Shown here in pieces: positions 12,201-26,400 of a DNA stretch of 64,000 nucleotides. Made by a program: the position numbers and the translations under genes. The notes beneath the pieces are model-generated. The model worked only from the letters and a program-made list of their open reading frames with translations, had not been told where the DNA came from and ran no database searches. The DNA lies in assembly GCF_027744825.2 (NCBI RefSeq), contig NC_071347.1, positions 17,161,001 through 17,225,000 of the forward strand. Direction: 5' to 3'. Origin of the DNA: Synchiropus splendidus. Taxonomy: Eukaryota > Chordata > Actinopteri > Syngnathiformes > Callionymidae. How positions within the stretch are numbered: position 1 is the first letter of the stretch; each line of letters begins with the position of its first letter.

Positions 12201-15200
12201 CGATAACTTATCGCCCATCCCTACGTCATCCTAAGTTAAGCTGAAAACCAGCAGCAACAATGAGCCCAATAATGATGACACCCAGATATCTTGTTTAAGG
12301 CTTGTGGTGCCTGGTTATTTTGATGCAAAGTGCTGCAGCAGAGAATAGGTTTTGACTACTACAGCACATATTCTCACCCAGACTTCTCTGTTTCTAACAA
12401 GCGCTGGAGCTCCTTGGCTTTCTTCTTCAACTCGGATGATTCTCTCTGCAGCTTCTGCACTTCCTGCTGTGTCTGCTCCTTTGCGGCCTGCAGCTCTCCA
12501 ACTTGCGCCTCCAGTTTCTGGCCAATAACATGATTTATCAAATTGTTATCATAAGGCAAGACAGAAATGTTTCATGAGGTCAGACAGACCTTGTTGTGGC
12601 CCTGCAGCTGCTCAACTCGCTGGTCTGAGGCCAGCAGTTTGTCTTTGTGCTCCTTCAGGGAGGCCTCCAGCTGGGAACTTTGCTCTTGTCTCTCCTTCAG
12701 CCTCAGGTTCTTCTCCTCCAACTTCTTCTGGACCTTACTGAGCTCCTGCAACAAGATGTTGAGAATTGTAAAATTATATATATATATATATATATTATTT
12801 ATATATAAAATGAAACAAGCAAATAATGGGACCGTGTGGAAGTGAAATTTACATCTGTTGCTGGTGTCAGGATTTTTTTAAAATACAAACCACTAAGAAA
12901 CAATAAGCAAAAATGTGATTAAATAAAAATGTGACTTGAGGTGAGGTTTGGTCTCTTCAATTGTTCAACTAAATACACCGCCTTCTTCCTGTTAATACTA
13001 AAAAAAAAAAAAAATCAATGTACAGTTTAGAGTGGAGGGAGAAAAGGAGAAGCAGACATCACTAAATGAGGGTTTCAAGATTAAGAGAAATTACAGTGCT
13101 GCATTGATATATTTTTAGATCAACACTGGGGAGTGTATTACAGAACATTCAGACCTGCTGCTTGTCCTGCACGGCGTGCTGTGCCGTCTCTAGGTTGTTC
13201 TCCAGATTTGCCTTCAGTGCTGCCTTGGCAGCCTCCGTCGACAGCAGCATCTCTGTTTTTGCCTTCAACTGGTGACAATATAGGCACATCAAAGTGTAAG
13301 TCATTGACTTTTGTATGTCAACCTCATTGTAGTTTATGTTGACAAAGACCTGAGCATCCAGCTGGGCCACCTTCTCCTTGCTCTCAGCCAGCTGGGCAGT
13401 ACATTCATTAACAGAGGTCTCCAGACTTAAGGCTCTGTCCTGAGCTGACCGCAGGAGAGTCTTCTGCTCCTGGACCTGCTCGTGAAGGTTGTCCTGCGCT
13501 TGCTTGTTGCTCTCCGACTGGTTCTTTAGCTTGTCTGTCAACTGTGTAACCTTAAAGAGCAGCTAAAGTCAGGGACCATTCACGACGGCACAGTGAGGGT
13601 GATGACTCACCTGTTGCTGTAACGCTTGGTTTTTCTCCTTCAGCTGGTTCAGCAGAGCTGTCTCTCCCTCTCCGGCTTGTATTTTGGCACACAGATCCTC
13701 TCTCTCAGCTTCCAGTTGGCTCACTATGTCCTTACTCTTCTGCAGCAGAGCTTCCAGGTTCTGGATCTTTTGGTCTTTATCCCCAATCTGGCGCAGCACC
13801 TGTTCCAGATCATTCTACAGCAGGACAACACCCAGGGAGAATTATTCTCAACAAGATCTCACTGCAGTTTTTAATATTCAGAAAACAAATAATCCACAAC
13901 CCTTTCAACATCCTCAATTAATTCCAGGAGGGAAAATATTCAATATGAAATGAAAGTATTTTTGTAGATACATTTTGCAATAGGTCTAGCGACCACCCAC
14001 ACCTGAGCCTCTCTCAGTTTGCCATTCGTGGTCTGCTGCAGTGCTTGAAGCTCCTGATGCTGCTGCTTGGCTTTCTCCAGCTGGTGCTGCAGGTCTGTGT
14101 TCTTCCCGGCACTCTCCTTCATCTACAGGTGAAATAGAATTTAGTGTGTCATAACTGACAGACATTTTCTCAACGGAATAGGCGGATATGAGTCTTCCTA
14201 GTGATGTGCACCTGCTCTTCAGCACGCGAAAGTTTCAGCTGCAGGTCGGCGGCTTGCTGCTCTCTATCTTTCAGCTTCTCTCCAGATAGCTGCCTCTGCT
14301 CTTTCAGTCGACCCTGAACTTCTCCCAGTTGCCTCTCCGCCTCCAGCAGTTTGGCATGAAGCTGTGGGGGGTGGCAGAGAAACCTACAGCAACCAGACTT
14401 ACATATATTCTCTTAAGGGCGTTTCCTAAAATGGCAGACCTGGCCGATCTCCGTTTGCTGCTGAGCGCCTTTGCTTTCTTTTTCCTCCCTCTGTTGTTCC
14501 AACTGCTTCCTCTCGACCTTCAGTTCGGCATGCTTCAACTCCAGCTCCGTAATCTCGCTCTTTAACTTGGCCAGCTCCCCGACCTTCTCTCCAAGCTCTG
14601 CCTGGACCTTCTGCAGGGATGTCTCTGCCCCTGTGGCTCTGCCCAGGAGCTCCTGGACTTCCTGCTCCTTCTCCCTCAGACGGTCCTGGACTCCCTCTTT
14701 TGAAGTTTTCTCAGCAGTCCATTTCTCCTTCAGCTCCTGATGCTCTTTTTCCTTACGCGCCAAGTGCTCAGACAAGCTCTGTAAAAGAAATAATTTGTTC
14801 ATCAATGACGGTAGAAGTAAGCATGAGACCGACCGAAAAAATATCAACTCAGTAAGGCAAGATACATCAATTACAATTGGTGTCATTAGATAGTCTGACA
14901 TTGAAGACACCACACATTTTACCAGCCAGAGACTGCAGGTAAGATGCACTCAGTTAGATGTCATGCTCAGACCAACAGTGACAGAACCAACCAGAACCAG
15001 CGTGCTTTTCAGGAGTCAGACGGGCTGAGCTCGACAAGCAGCCTTTCTCAGGGAGACGGAAACAAGTCTGAAACTTTTGAAAACGTCTGGAGTGGAAAGT
15101 TTAATAAATGCAGTGCTCTCTGTCTCGCAGCAAAGTCTCTAGAAATTCACCAAACTGTTGCGTCTCACACTGAATTAAAAGTGGCTGCATGTTGCAAGGT

Positions 15201-18200
15201 TTTTCTATTTTTTCACTCCTTGAAGAGGTTTATAAAAACATGTCTGAATTCAAATGATTTAATGGTTCATTTTTTCACATCTTGTACACAGAATATCTTA
15301 CAAATTCATAGTCAATCCATGTGATCCTATCGGTGATCGGCATCAAAAATCCTCAAACTCAAAAAGATCCTGGGGTACTTTTATTTTGGTAAAAGTGTAA
15401 GGGCTTTTCTACTGGCCTAGACCACGGGTCATTATATTCACTAAGGCAATGTATAACTACTTTTGGGCATATGCCGGTCACCTTGCTCTAGAGGAACAAT
15501 CCAGGCCGGGCTGGAAGCTTTTACGATGTTGGAGTAGGAACAGCGTGATCCCTGTATGGCAGCTCTGGTGTAAGCTTACACTGTAAACTTGGCAACAGAG
15601 CGATAAAGAAGGAAATGTTGTTAATAAAAGAGGGCAGCGCTAACAAGGGAGTGTGACAGGACACCGGGTCTTCCAGTAAACCTGTGCATGCTCCTGGTCC
15701 AACACAGCAGCTGGGGAACATTAACAGCTCACAGTCTTTCCATAATCCCCCCTGACTACTGTTCATACTCCTTTTACTTGTCCCCTTCACAAGTCTGTCT
15801 ATTCTAATGCCGGTGTTCGAGACAAAGGACCGCAGGATTTGTTATTTACTACCAGTCAGTTTTCCTAGTGATTCTGGTTTAAATAAAATAAAGAAAGAAG
15901 AGTGTGTTTGTTAGTTTCCAAGAGTTTGGGAGGAAAGAGAGCAGAAGATAAAGTAGGGTATCATGTTTCCGAAATAACATTTAACTTCTTGTTTGATCTA
16001 AACAACAAAAAACACATTTGCACACTACATCTGCACAGCCAAGATTATTTACTAAACACAATATAAAAATATCTCTCCTGCTGGATTCTGCAACTAGACT
16101 CAAACCCGGGCGACAGTACTTCATTTAATCTAACTGTAAATTGAAAAAGTTTATTTTTGTATACAATGTGCTGGCCTCTCGCACATCGCAAAAGCACCCA
16201 TAATGTCGACATTTCACCAAGTAATGTAGGCTCATCAGCAGCTGTGAGATATTACCTCATATTTTTAGGTCTCCATTTTGCAGCTGGTATTAGGAAGAAC
16301 AATGGAGGCTTAAGTCTCAATAATGTATGAGGTTGAAACATAGTTAACATAGGTCTCAAGTTTGATTTGTTTTCGATAAAATACTGAAACATGACACAGT
16401 GTCCCGGTTTCATGACAATAGCACACCAATACCAGCAGTGGATTTTGCCCCCCAACTCTATTGTTGGTGATTTTCAGCTATGCAGTGGTCACATGACTGT
16501 CATTGTGCTGCTCTGGTCGGAGTTACAAGCGTCCTTGCGTAGCTTCAGCCGGTTGTTTCCCAGCTTCCCCACCCCTGCTTTGTGTTTCTGTGTTAAATTA
16601 GGCGATGTTATGACATTTCTTGGCCAGGAACATTCTGCCTTATTTACTGCCCCATGTCCAGTTATCACGCCGTTGCAGGCCTGATGACTTGGCTGTACTG
16701 CTTTAGTGATGTAGCACCGTACACAACTCCCATCCAATATATATTTTATGAATGTACCCGACAAAAACAAAAAAAAAAACTACCTGGTTTTGTTGAGTCA
16801 TATTATTCAGGTCGCTCTGCAGCTGATGGATCTGCTGTGTGTAGACAGCTGCTTCCTGTGGACCCTTCTCCAGCTCGGCCTTGAGCTGAGAAATGGTCAT
16901 CTAAGATGAAAATAGAAGTCCAGTTAAGTCAAAAGTAACCGGTGATGACAACAAGTACTTCACAACACCACTGAACTAAACAAACAAGACTATATGAAAT
17001 AAAAGCCGGATTAATTCATCCGTCCCACGTATCCAATGATACAAGTGACACACATAAAAAAGTGAAGTAAATGAAAATTAAGACAAATTTTGGTTGGAAT
17101 AACATAAAATTTGTAATATAAATGTGGAAAAAAAGGTTTCCAAGGATAAAACTGAATTCAAGTCCAACTCAAAACGTGTTTTACCTCATGTTTACGAATC
17201 TTGAAGAAAGAGTTGGACAGGGATACAGTTTGTGAGGAGCAGATGGAGAAGGGAAGGAGACACACAAAGGTCAGTCAAACACTGGAGCACAGAGGAGGAG
17301 AATATGTGTGCATTTAACAAATGATTTTGTTTTCTGCCACTATTATTTACACTCATGCTCAATGTGACACCAGGATTTCCCTAAACTAGGAATATTCCAA
17401 CAAAGTCATGCCTGAAGAGAGAAAACCCACAGCCAACTCCCCCAAATCTCATCTAAGCTGCAGTGAGAGACGTCTGATGTTGCACGATTGAGGTCTATAA
17501 ATACTGCTCCGTTCCTCTGAGACTAAAAACTGCAGGAGAAAGACTGCACTGTGCATTAATTAATTCCACACTGACAGAGGGAGATGGTGGAGAGGAACTG
17601 TTGCATGAGTTACTGAGGTATGAATAATGATGGGATAACACTGAAATTTAAGACCAAAATCTGCCACTACACATCAAGCTAATAGAGGCAGGAAATAATA
17701 TCAGATAATTATCAGACACTAAACACGAAATGCTGACCAATAAAGAAAGTAAACTGATCACCTCTGAGTTTGTGTAGTTGGCTTGTAACTGCTCATAGTG
17801 GTTCTTTAGACGTTCAGATTCCAGTTCCCTCTCACGAGTCATTGAGTCCATCAATGTTTGCACTTGTACAAGCTCCTTCTGCAGCACCTCCACATCCTCC
17901 ACGCCAGGTCTCTGCAACTACAGACACAGGATAAAAGTAATGTTTAAAAATAAATAAATAAATAAATCAGACAAAAAAAAAAAAATCAGAGGCGATTTTG
18001 AGATTCACCAGCTCTGTCTGCAGTTGTTCATTGTCCTGCTTGCTCTGCTGCAGCTGTTCAGTTAACTTGGAAATCCTCTGGTCAGCAACCTCCCTTAAAC
18101 TCTTCTCCTCATCATATCGGGACTTGATATCTGAGGCAGGAAGCATCATTAAACACCTTGACGCTCAACAGAACCAAACAATAACATTTACAAAAGCTCC

Positions 18201-21200
18201 AGCAATTCATATAATGCTCTAACTGAATCTTGAGCAAACACTGAAGAAATTCATGGAGGCTTTGTGTGCTAGAATGAAGTCTCCACATGAAAACAGACTT
18301 CCCCGTCTGCTCAACTGCACACTGACCTACTATCTCTGTGGCCAGCTGCGCAGCCTTCTGCTCAAACAGGTCTTTCATCTGCTTGATGTTAAACTTCTCT
18401 GCCTCCAATTCGTTCAACTTCTCCAGCGCTGAGGAAGAAAAATCCACATTTGAGAGAAACGTCCTTATTCAAAATGAGTGAAGGGAGTGATGGCTTACCT
18501 GAATCGTCTGAGCTTGTCGGCCCATCTGTCTATGTGAATTAAGAGAAAAGCGCAAAGGAACAGTGAGATGTTTTGATGAATGCTACGAGATCACAAGTAA
18601 CTTTGACTAAAGGAGTTAAACATCTTGACAGAATTACTTGCTTCAGGTGTCCTTGGACTTTGTCTAACTCCTTCTTCAGCTCTCCAGAGAACCATCGTTC
18701 TTCCTGTTGATGAGGCACAGCACCCAAACAGTTAGATTAACAACCAGTGACAAGCAGCTCGAGTTGAAATAGATAAGGAGAGCTTACTTTTAGAGAGGCA
18801 TGTAGGTCCTGAACCTCTTGTCTTAACATTGTCAGGTCCTCCCTGAGTATTGGAAGGAAAACACAAAACATCTTTGGTCAGTAACTGAGTAAACACAATT
18901 TTCACAAGTTTTTTATGACTCTGTTTAATGGAGTCTTATGGTATTCAATGCATTTCATTATTGCACTTAGTGTATTTTATTGGTATGAATGTTTGATTCG
19001 ACCTGTGTACAGCACCCTGTGGCAATCCTGTGTTGTTTTAACGTGTTCAATAAGTAAACTTGGTAGAAGCCGGTTTGGATTATTATGATGATTGATCTAC
19101 AATATTTCACCTTCCTCTGTTTTCACTGAAGTGAATACATGGTTTTGCTAAGCAGTAACACTAATGAACTCCAGTTGGAATGAAAAAAGGTGTGAAATTT
19201 ATGTTGTCCATTACAATATAACTAGGACAAACATGAAATAAGAGAGACACAGGTGATCGCAAAACAAACAAAAACAGCGCTCCTGGCAGGTCACATGGTT
19301 TCCACATTACATTGGCTAGTGTGTTGAAATGAAGATGACCATGCATCAGTTTTGTTTTCATCAACAAACATGTTTGTTTAAGCAGCTTTGCTGAATAATA
19401 GTTTTGATCAGATGAATGTGGAACGCTAACACATGCATGGCTCATGACTCATTTTTGTAGTCTTTCAGAGCATTTCACATGAGTTGGCTATTTAGCACAT
19501 GACATTGACAATATAAACATTGAAGTTTTATTTTGATGGGAAGCTACTCTATTATTAGAGCATGACATTTGATCACTGACCAAAAAAATCCAAGAGCCAA
19601 TACGGACAACAACTTTATCATCAAGGATGACGCCAAAGCTACCATATTTGACTCAGTATTTCCTTTCACTGCAAAAAAAAGGATGTAACAACTTTTTTTC
19701 ATTTCTTCATTTATTAGTTGTTCCTGCAATTACGCAACATCCAACTTCTTCAAGCTTCACAAGCTAAGACATATTGTAAATGACTGATTCTTCAAACATC
19801 CATCTAATGTATGGTCTGATGCTTCATTTGCCCAGAATCGGGGATAATCCCAATGTTCCTCCCGACACAAGAATCACTATCACTATGCACAGCACAAGAA
19901 TAACAATGTGCATTGAAAACCATTCATTTGGATGGGGCCAGATTATATTCAACGTTTAGAATGAAGCTGAGTGATCTGCTGAGACGGTGGGCCATGGCAT
20001 TGGAGGGGGCAGCGCCACCTCTGCAGCATTGTCGGGGAAACGCTGCAATCTCAAACGGTTTTAATAATCTCACCTGGTGGGGGCCACATGTGCAGGAAGA
20101 TCTCCAGTATCATGGAAAAGCTCATAATGTTTGAACAGTTCCTCTGCAGAGTTGTGTGACTTCATGCACTGAGGGCAGATGAAACCCTGACAAAGATAAA
20201 GGGTATTTGTTAAACGTTAAATCAGCAAAGGTGAAAAGTGGAGTTTTTTGATATACATGGCCAATGCATGTTACCTCAGAGGTCTGGTCATGGTTCAGGT
20301 CTGTGCTGGGCTGCTCTGACTCTGCATTCTGGGAGCCTCCTTTCCCAGGAGTCTGGAGTCGACAGACAACATTAAAATTGGTACACATACAGTCAATGAA
20401 GATTGATGACTGAAGATGACTCCATAAATTATGATTCCTCAAACTATACAATAACGGAGCGTCAACAAAGCCACAGCCAAAGCCCACATAAGTAGCGGAA
20501 AAACTGTTAAACGCAGCGGCAGTAGGAATGGCTGACTCATACAGTCACCAGCAGCATGTGTTTAAAATTATTGTGCACTCACAATTTCCATGAAAACCAG
20601 CAGCGCTTCAGAACTACATAAGAATCAATTGTTTTTATTGCAAGAATCAGTGAGTTACTGCTGATATTTCCCGGTCAAGTATTATTTAATAGAATTGATC
20701 CCCCTGTTTTCGATTCATCTTCCCTTATTGACATGGACCATCTCCGTGCCTCTCTCTTGCAACAAGATAAACAGTACCTTTTAAAATGTCTTTATTCGTT
20801 GTTATCTCAGTGACAACATACCTGAAATACATGCCACATTGCTCACTACACCTAAATCAATTATTTACGCATGATGGACTCCCCACCTCCCCATTCACAG
20901 GAGCACTCTCACTTCAGATCCTGTCTTTCACTGAGGACATGAAGTACAGGTAGGATTCATAGTCATACACATAGATCTTCCTGGTTTCTATGGCTATGAC
21001 AAAAGACACTGCAGTCAGGATATGGACTAGAGTGACCTAAAAAATATCAGCCAACTAATCATGTCAAACTCTAAAGCACAAGTGGTCCATCGACACAGTT
21101 TGTCTGGCTCAGAGTTGTATGAATAAATGGCGTGGTTGTGAGATAGATGGTGAACTTTGAACACTTGAACCAGTATCTTCACAGATTATTGACAGCAGGG

Positions 21201-22152
21201 TTGCAGAAATCTTGCATCCATAATAAGCAACTGCCCCTTTTAAAATCTAAGTTTCAGTTACTAAATTAAAAAAAAAGTAATATGGATTTCAAACACATTT
21301 ATTGAGAGAGACATTTCATTTATCAAGGCTGAGGACTGAAATTAATGGACAACATGCGATATATTACACATGGAAATTTAAAAAAAAAACTATTGAAGTT
21401 TTTTTTTGTTTTGCTTTGTCGTGACGTACCCAGTTTTGTGAACTTATTTAGGCAAATTTATTGGTAACAGTTTGGCTGAAACCAAGCAGCAGTGTGTCCC
21501 AACACACTTGGCTTATGGGAAATGTAGTCAACTCTCATTGCTACCCCGCTAACGTGCCCAGATTCCATCTAACAGTGATGACAGAAAAAAACGTATTGTA
21601 GAGAAAACAATGATATGTGGCTGTAAAACCGATTGACACAAGGGATGCTGTGTTTCTGGTGGACTGTGACACAGCACCCACATCTCGTCCGACGACAGCG
21701 TTAGCATGTGAGGGGAGGACGATGAATTAACATACCGTTTGGGTGACTAATAAAGCAAACATATATGTGCCAACAAGTGAGGTAGTTCAACTCGCATTAC
21801 AATGGAAAATCAACACACGACAACAGCTAAGAAATAAACGTGTTTTCTATGTGTATCTTTAAGAATAGCAAATCAAATGAAGTTAGCATCTCCTGGCTAA
21901 CTATGTCAAACCCACGCAGGGAGCGCTCGATATGTTTACAAGGAACCGACTGGGCGAAGGGGTTTTCCTTCGCAAAGCTAATAAGATCAACACTCCGCCC
22001 ACCGACGGCACGACGTGCAATAAAATCAGGCTACCCCACCATGAAAACAGAAAGCACAGGCCTCTATAACAAGACTTGTTTGAACATAACAGATGTGCAA
22101 TGAATATCATAACAGGCCAATGACTTACCATCTGTAAAATCCGCCTGAGCAT
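9006..22152 (-). CDS. eea1: Early endosome antigen 1 (complete, 29 coding exons)
   Basis: Rab5 effector that tethers early endosomes before fusion. Coding exons in transcript order: 22152-22129, 20352-20275, 20186-20074, 18842-18788, 18703-18638, 18529-18499, 18428-18327, 18130-18009, 17917-17762, 16900-16784, 14778-14440, 14361-14212, 14122-14003, 13814-13611, 13550-13350, 13268-13155, 12745-12590, 12517-12378, 11682-11352, 11285-11184, 11122-10928, 10851-10669, 10599-10414, 10344-10213, 10106-9921, 9862-9624, 9483-9363, 9291-9193, 9128-9006. They total 4185 nt, or 1394 residues plus stop, near the human length of about 1411, with consistent phase. The start MLRRILQ matches the human start. 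Residues 35-59 form a C2H2 finger (the Rab5-binding end). Residues of about 75-1320 form heptad-rich coiled coil. Residues of about 1332-1394 form the FYVE finger. No frameshift or premature stop is seen. Confidence 0.96.
11787..12220. mobile_element. Short non-autonomous DNA transposon with 12-bp inverted ends
   Basis: GGATGGGCGATA at 11787-11798 is matched exactly, inverted, at 12209-12220, in eea1 intron 11683-12377. The element is about 434 bp (slightly more if flanking bases belong to it) and has no coding capacity. The flanks (ATTCATAC and CGTCATCC) are only partly alike, so a target duplication cannot be claimed. The ends resemble hAT-type repeats. A truncated inverted copy sits at 2539-2811. 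Confidence 0.7.
12774..12796. repeat. (TA)n microsatellite
   Basis: Short TA run in an eea1 intron next to the exon at 12745-12590. Confidence 0.85.
14779..16783 (-). other. Large eea1 intron with no recognised content
   Basis: Intron of about 2 kb between the exons ending at 16784 and beginning at 14778. Both strands contain only short open frames without family resemblance. No RNA gene or clear repeat terminus was seen. Confidence 0.6.
20074..20186 (-). other. eea1 exon 3, N-terminal C2H2 zinc finger
   Basis: Encodes CPQC, then HYELFH, giving a C-x2-C-x12-H-x4-H spacing at residues 38-59. In human EEA1 the equivalent finger is the N-terminal Rab5-binding site. All four zinc ligands are present. 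Confidence 0.92.
20353..22128 (-). other. eea1 intron 1
   Basis: First intron, about 1.8 kb, separating the eight-codon first exon from the rest. It is AT-rich, with several short A and T runs. No other gene is supported here. Confidence 0.6.
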
Positions 22153-22335
22153 CGCCTCGGGTAACTTAGTCCAGACACAGAAGCCGGAGGTTTTACCAAA
22201 GGCAAAGTTTACGTCGCTGTCAGACGAACACCTGACCGGGAGACGACAGGAGCGGCGGATGGGCGGGGTTTAAGGAGGAAGGACAAGTCTGGATTCGTCA
22301 AGATAACACACAACGGCTTTCATCTTCATTCGCCA
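22153..22335 (-). promoter_or_regulatory. eea1 promoter / 5' UTR, abutting the nudt4 3' end
   Basis: The stretch upstream of the eea1 start codon becomes GC-rich at 22205-22270 (GACCGGGAGACGACAGGAGC on the plus strand), against an AT-rich background. This fits a housekeeping promoter without an evident TATA box. The candidate nudt4 polyadenylation signal is at 22336-22341. The same-strand genes are therefore separated by about 180 bp between that signal and the eea1 start codon. Confidence 0.5.
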
Positions 22336-22341
22336 TTTATT
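22336..22341 (-). terminator. Candidate nudt4 polyadenylation signal
   Basis: TTTATT on the plus strand is AATAAA on the minus strand, about 1.1 kb past the nudt4 stop codon. Another copy near 22743 would give a shorter UTR. Confidence 0.4.
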
Positions 22342-23465
22342 CTTGTCATGATCTATGTACAACACAAACAACGTACCAGTCATTCGTTTAGTGAAAACAA
22401 TTGTTGACTATATTCACAACATTTAGAGACAAATAGTATAAACAGATATTGTGGTGTTGACAAAACAGTGTGGCTGGATTTCCCACTTTCTAAAGCATCT
22501 GGTAAGAAACGCATGTGACATTAAGGACTGTGTGTCTCGATAAACAATAATAAATAAACCCGGGAATTGAACAGCCAAAACACTACATTCATTCGTAACA
22601 ATACATCCAAGTTTCTTAAGGCAATACATTGCTCACTAAAGATTAATAATACAAGTTAGATTACAGCAGTGTGTGTTCTTGTGATAATTCCAGTCAATTC
22701 TGGAGTACTGTCTTACGAAAGGCACTTGGGGAAAGCTCACTATTTATTAGACAAAAGCGCATCGTCTTCTCATTTTATTAATTGATGGCCGCCAAGCAAC
22801 AGGTTGTGTTGCTAACCAAGGGTTCAACAGGTGAGAGGAAGACCCACTCACTCTATTCATCTGGCAGCATTACATCCCCAATTAATATGACTGAAAATCT
22901 GAACATGATTTTTGGATTAGATACTTCATTCTTTGCGTGGTACATAAAGATGGTCAGTTGGCACTAGGAAAAAAAACAGCAACTTTAAAAATGGCATTGT
23001 AAACAATGACCCAACTATACAAACAAATATCTTTCCAAACGTCTTGTGCAGGCATTACTGGCACAGCATGTTTGAGACTTCATCTAAAAGCAAAGCATTC
23101 CCTCAATTTTTGTTTTTCTAATCTAGAAACGCACCAATGATAAGTTAAAAGGCTGTAAGACTGTTATTGGCCTTCACGATTCATATGCTGCACCTGATAA
23201 CCGCGGTCCATCTAAAGCTTTGAATGGACACATTTTGCTCATTTGGCTGGTGATAGTTATCAGAAAAGACATTTAAAAAAAAAAGTGTTACGATACTTGA
23301 AAGACATTTTTGGCACTTTTGTTTCCCACTTGACGTGAGATTTAACATCAACCAAAGGAAACTTTCACTGTACACAATAAAAACCATAGTTAGTTATGAA
23401 ATTAAAGCACAAGTCCATTTCAGATGTTGGCTTCTCTGCAGATCAGCCCGGTGCCATTATCGCTC

Positions 23466-26400
23466 CTATCGGTTGACAAGATCGGAGGCCAGTTTGGAGC
23501 AGACCACGTAGTGAGGTGTGTTGTTGTCCATCACCGCAGAGCCCAGAGTGTTGCCATTGGTCGGGCTGCACACTGGGCCACAGGTGTTCTTGAGGGTGCG
23601 TAGGTATTCGGCGTGGACTGGCTTGTGGCTCTGCAGCACCCTGATGGCTTCGTCGACCTTGAACCACTTTCGTTTCCTACCTGTGGGCAACAATCCCAGC
23701 GCATTCCCAGTTAATGTGATAACCAAGACTAAGTGCGGTTGCGCAACAAGAGTCACTGCATTTCTTCAACAATGCCTCCTAATGGCTTCAGTGGAGTTTA
23801 AACTGGACTTGTAATGATCGATCACAAGACAACTTATCAGCGGAGGAAGCGGTTTCTTCATCTCCGCACATCAATAATGGAACTCGGCCTGCAAGCCTCC
23901 ATCTATGCAACATTAATCGACTAATCCCTCATTCCTAACAGAGCAGCCGTTCTTAATCACACCCAGTTCAAATACCTTATTGATAACTTTGAACTCATTT
24001 ATATTGTCCCCCTCTTTAGCCCACAAACACGCTGCAGCTGGGTCAGAATGTTCACTGATTCTTCAAAGTAGCCAAGTCAAAGTGTTATGGAGTTCTATTG
24101 ACTCCAAGTTAATAACAGACTTCAGGAATCTGTCACTTATCTTCAGGGCCCAGGAATCTTGCATGTTTATATACGTCTCAGTAGGGTGACCTTTTGCCTT
24201 CACAAGAGGGGAACAGTAGCTTTACCTACTGCAATTCAAATAATAGACACCTGGTGTCACTAAAATTGAGAAAATATGTTGGCAAGCCATTATTTTAAAA
24301 GTAAAGATAAACAGTTAATGAGTGCTCTGTGCCGATCTCGGCTCAATCGGAAACATAACTCAAAATATTCCCCCATAATATTATACAACAGGAGCTAATG
24401 GTGCACACGCCTGGGTCAGGACCAAAGTTACAGTGGAGAATAGGCATTCCTGACCTATTTCAGGGCGTGTTTATGAAGTCAGCTAATTTTGGCGACAATT
24501 CCAGTCCACTGATCTTTCAAGTAAACTGTCACTCGCCTTCAGCGTTTCCTCACATCTATAGAGAAAATCATGCCGGTGTGAAAATAAGAGCCGGGTGGCA
24601 GCCGCGTTACATTGACACCTCGAGAATAAGAACCTCTGGCCTTTAAGCTACAGAAAGTCAAACTGAGGTCTTGTTCAGGACACATAAGGTTACAGTGAGT
24701 GATGATATTTGAAAAACAACTGGGCACAGCAAACACACCTCCCCCAGTGAATGGCCTGAACTCTCAGTGGCTGAAGGATATAAATGAAGCCCACTTTCCA
24801 GACTTGTTAAAAATAGGCAAGTCTCGCTGCCCAATTTCAGCCAAAACTTTGGCTGTATATAATTTACACAGCAACTTTTCAACAGTCACCAAAGTAGAGT
24901 CACAGTATTAACCCTGAACTCTGGGCAGGTCAGCAGAGTCATTTCCCAATTCACCAGATAACCCACTTTCAAGACTGCAGGCAAAAAAGCCATGTAATCA
25001 ACTCAACACATGTCATGAGCTCTTACAATTCCCAAGCTGCGTTCCTGTCTAGAGTTCAGCATTACCCTGACGACCTTTCAATTCATGTCTTAGGTTAAAT
25101 AAATAAAGGCCTGGAGCAAGGAGGTCTGCGGGACATGGGGTTTGGGGCGGTAGCCAAAAAGGTAAACGTTGGGAAACTCCTGCTGAAGACACAAACGTTT
25201 ACATCTACACTTTCAGATAAGCAAAACAAACAACAACCACATTCATAAAGAGGTCCGTGACTGAACTACCTTCAAATTCTGGTTTGTCACCAGATTTAAT
25301 ACACGCTTTTCAACATACTCTTCAACTCCAGCGCTACAGGTGGTTAATCAGTGTCTACGTGAAGGGTGTATTTCAGCACTGCTGCCGTCGAGGCAATAAA
25401 GCATACCTATGTTGACAGAGTCCTCCCAGTCCTCCAGTGTCTCTGTCACTATGAGGATGTAGACATACGTCCTGTGTTTCCTGTCCTGATTGTGCTGCGA
25501 GAAAGAGAAGAAGACGTGATATTATGTAACGCAGGATTTGAAGCGTGAAGGCGGCTATAAACTGAAAATGCATGGATCATAAAATTGTCATCTGAAAGAA
25601 TGGCGTGATTGGTGGGTTTATTTGCCTTGCATCTGTCAACACTTCAACTTGTCGTGGCAATGGAGGAGACAAAGAAAAACAGAACGAAACCTGCAGAGAC
25701 TTTATAAGCTCTGAGGCATTTGAAGTGCTTTGGAAACTGTCACGTCAAGGCATCCCGGGCATGACAGGTCACCAGCGCAGTTGATTCAGTACAATTATAT
25801 AATTCATAATTTGCAATCTGTCAATACGAGGAAGTTCTCTCGGAAGCTTACCTCAAAGATCCCAAGAAGTCTCCCCAGCTTCCCTTTCACACCGGCCTGT
25901 GAGTGCAGAGACACAGGTCGGTCACATAAAGGATGTGAGTGTGAACTGGCTTTGATATCTACACTGTCATTCACTGTGTTTACAACCCTCATCCAGCTCG
26001 ACTAAAAGCTTTATGATGATGTGTCTTAAAAACATGTCTCTTTACTTAGTGTGAATAAAGATAGTGAACAACCCATTTCGCAATATGACTTGTTGTGAAG
26101 GGAAAAAGACGGCTGGTGCCTTTTATCATTATCCATTCATGTACTTAGAAATGAGGAAGAAAAAACAATGACAGTCTATTATCTGTTGAGTGGAACTTCA
26201 GGGTGAGTATTAAGGTCAGTATAATGCATCATATTCATGAGAAAAAGTCATGAGAAAAGGGTTTGATGCGTGGGTCATGTTGGATTTTATTTGGCGAACA
26301 AACACGCACATTCATAATTTTGTGTAAACCTTGATGTAATGAAAACTACTAAATAATAGATAAGAAAAAAAAGCGTTTTGAAGATGATCCCCAGCACATT

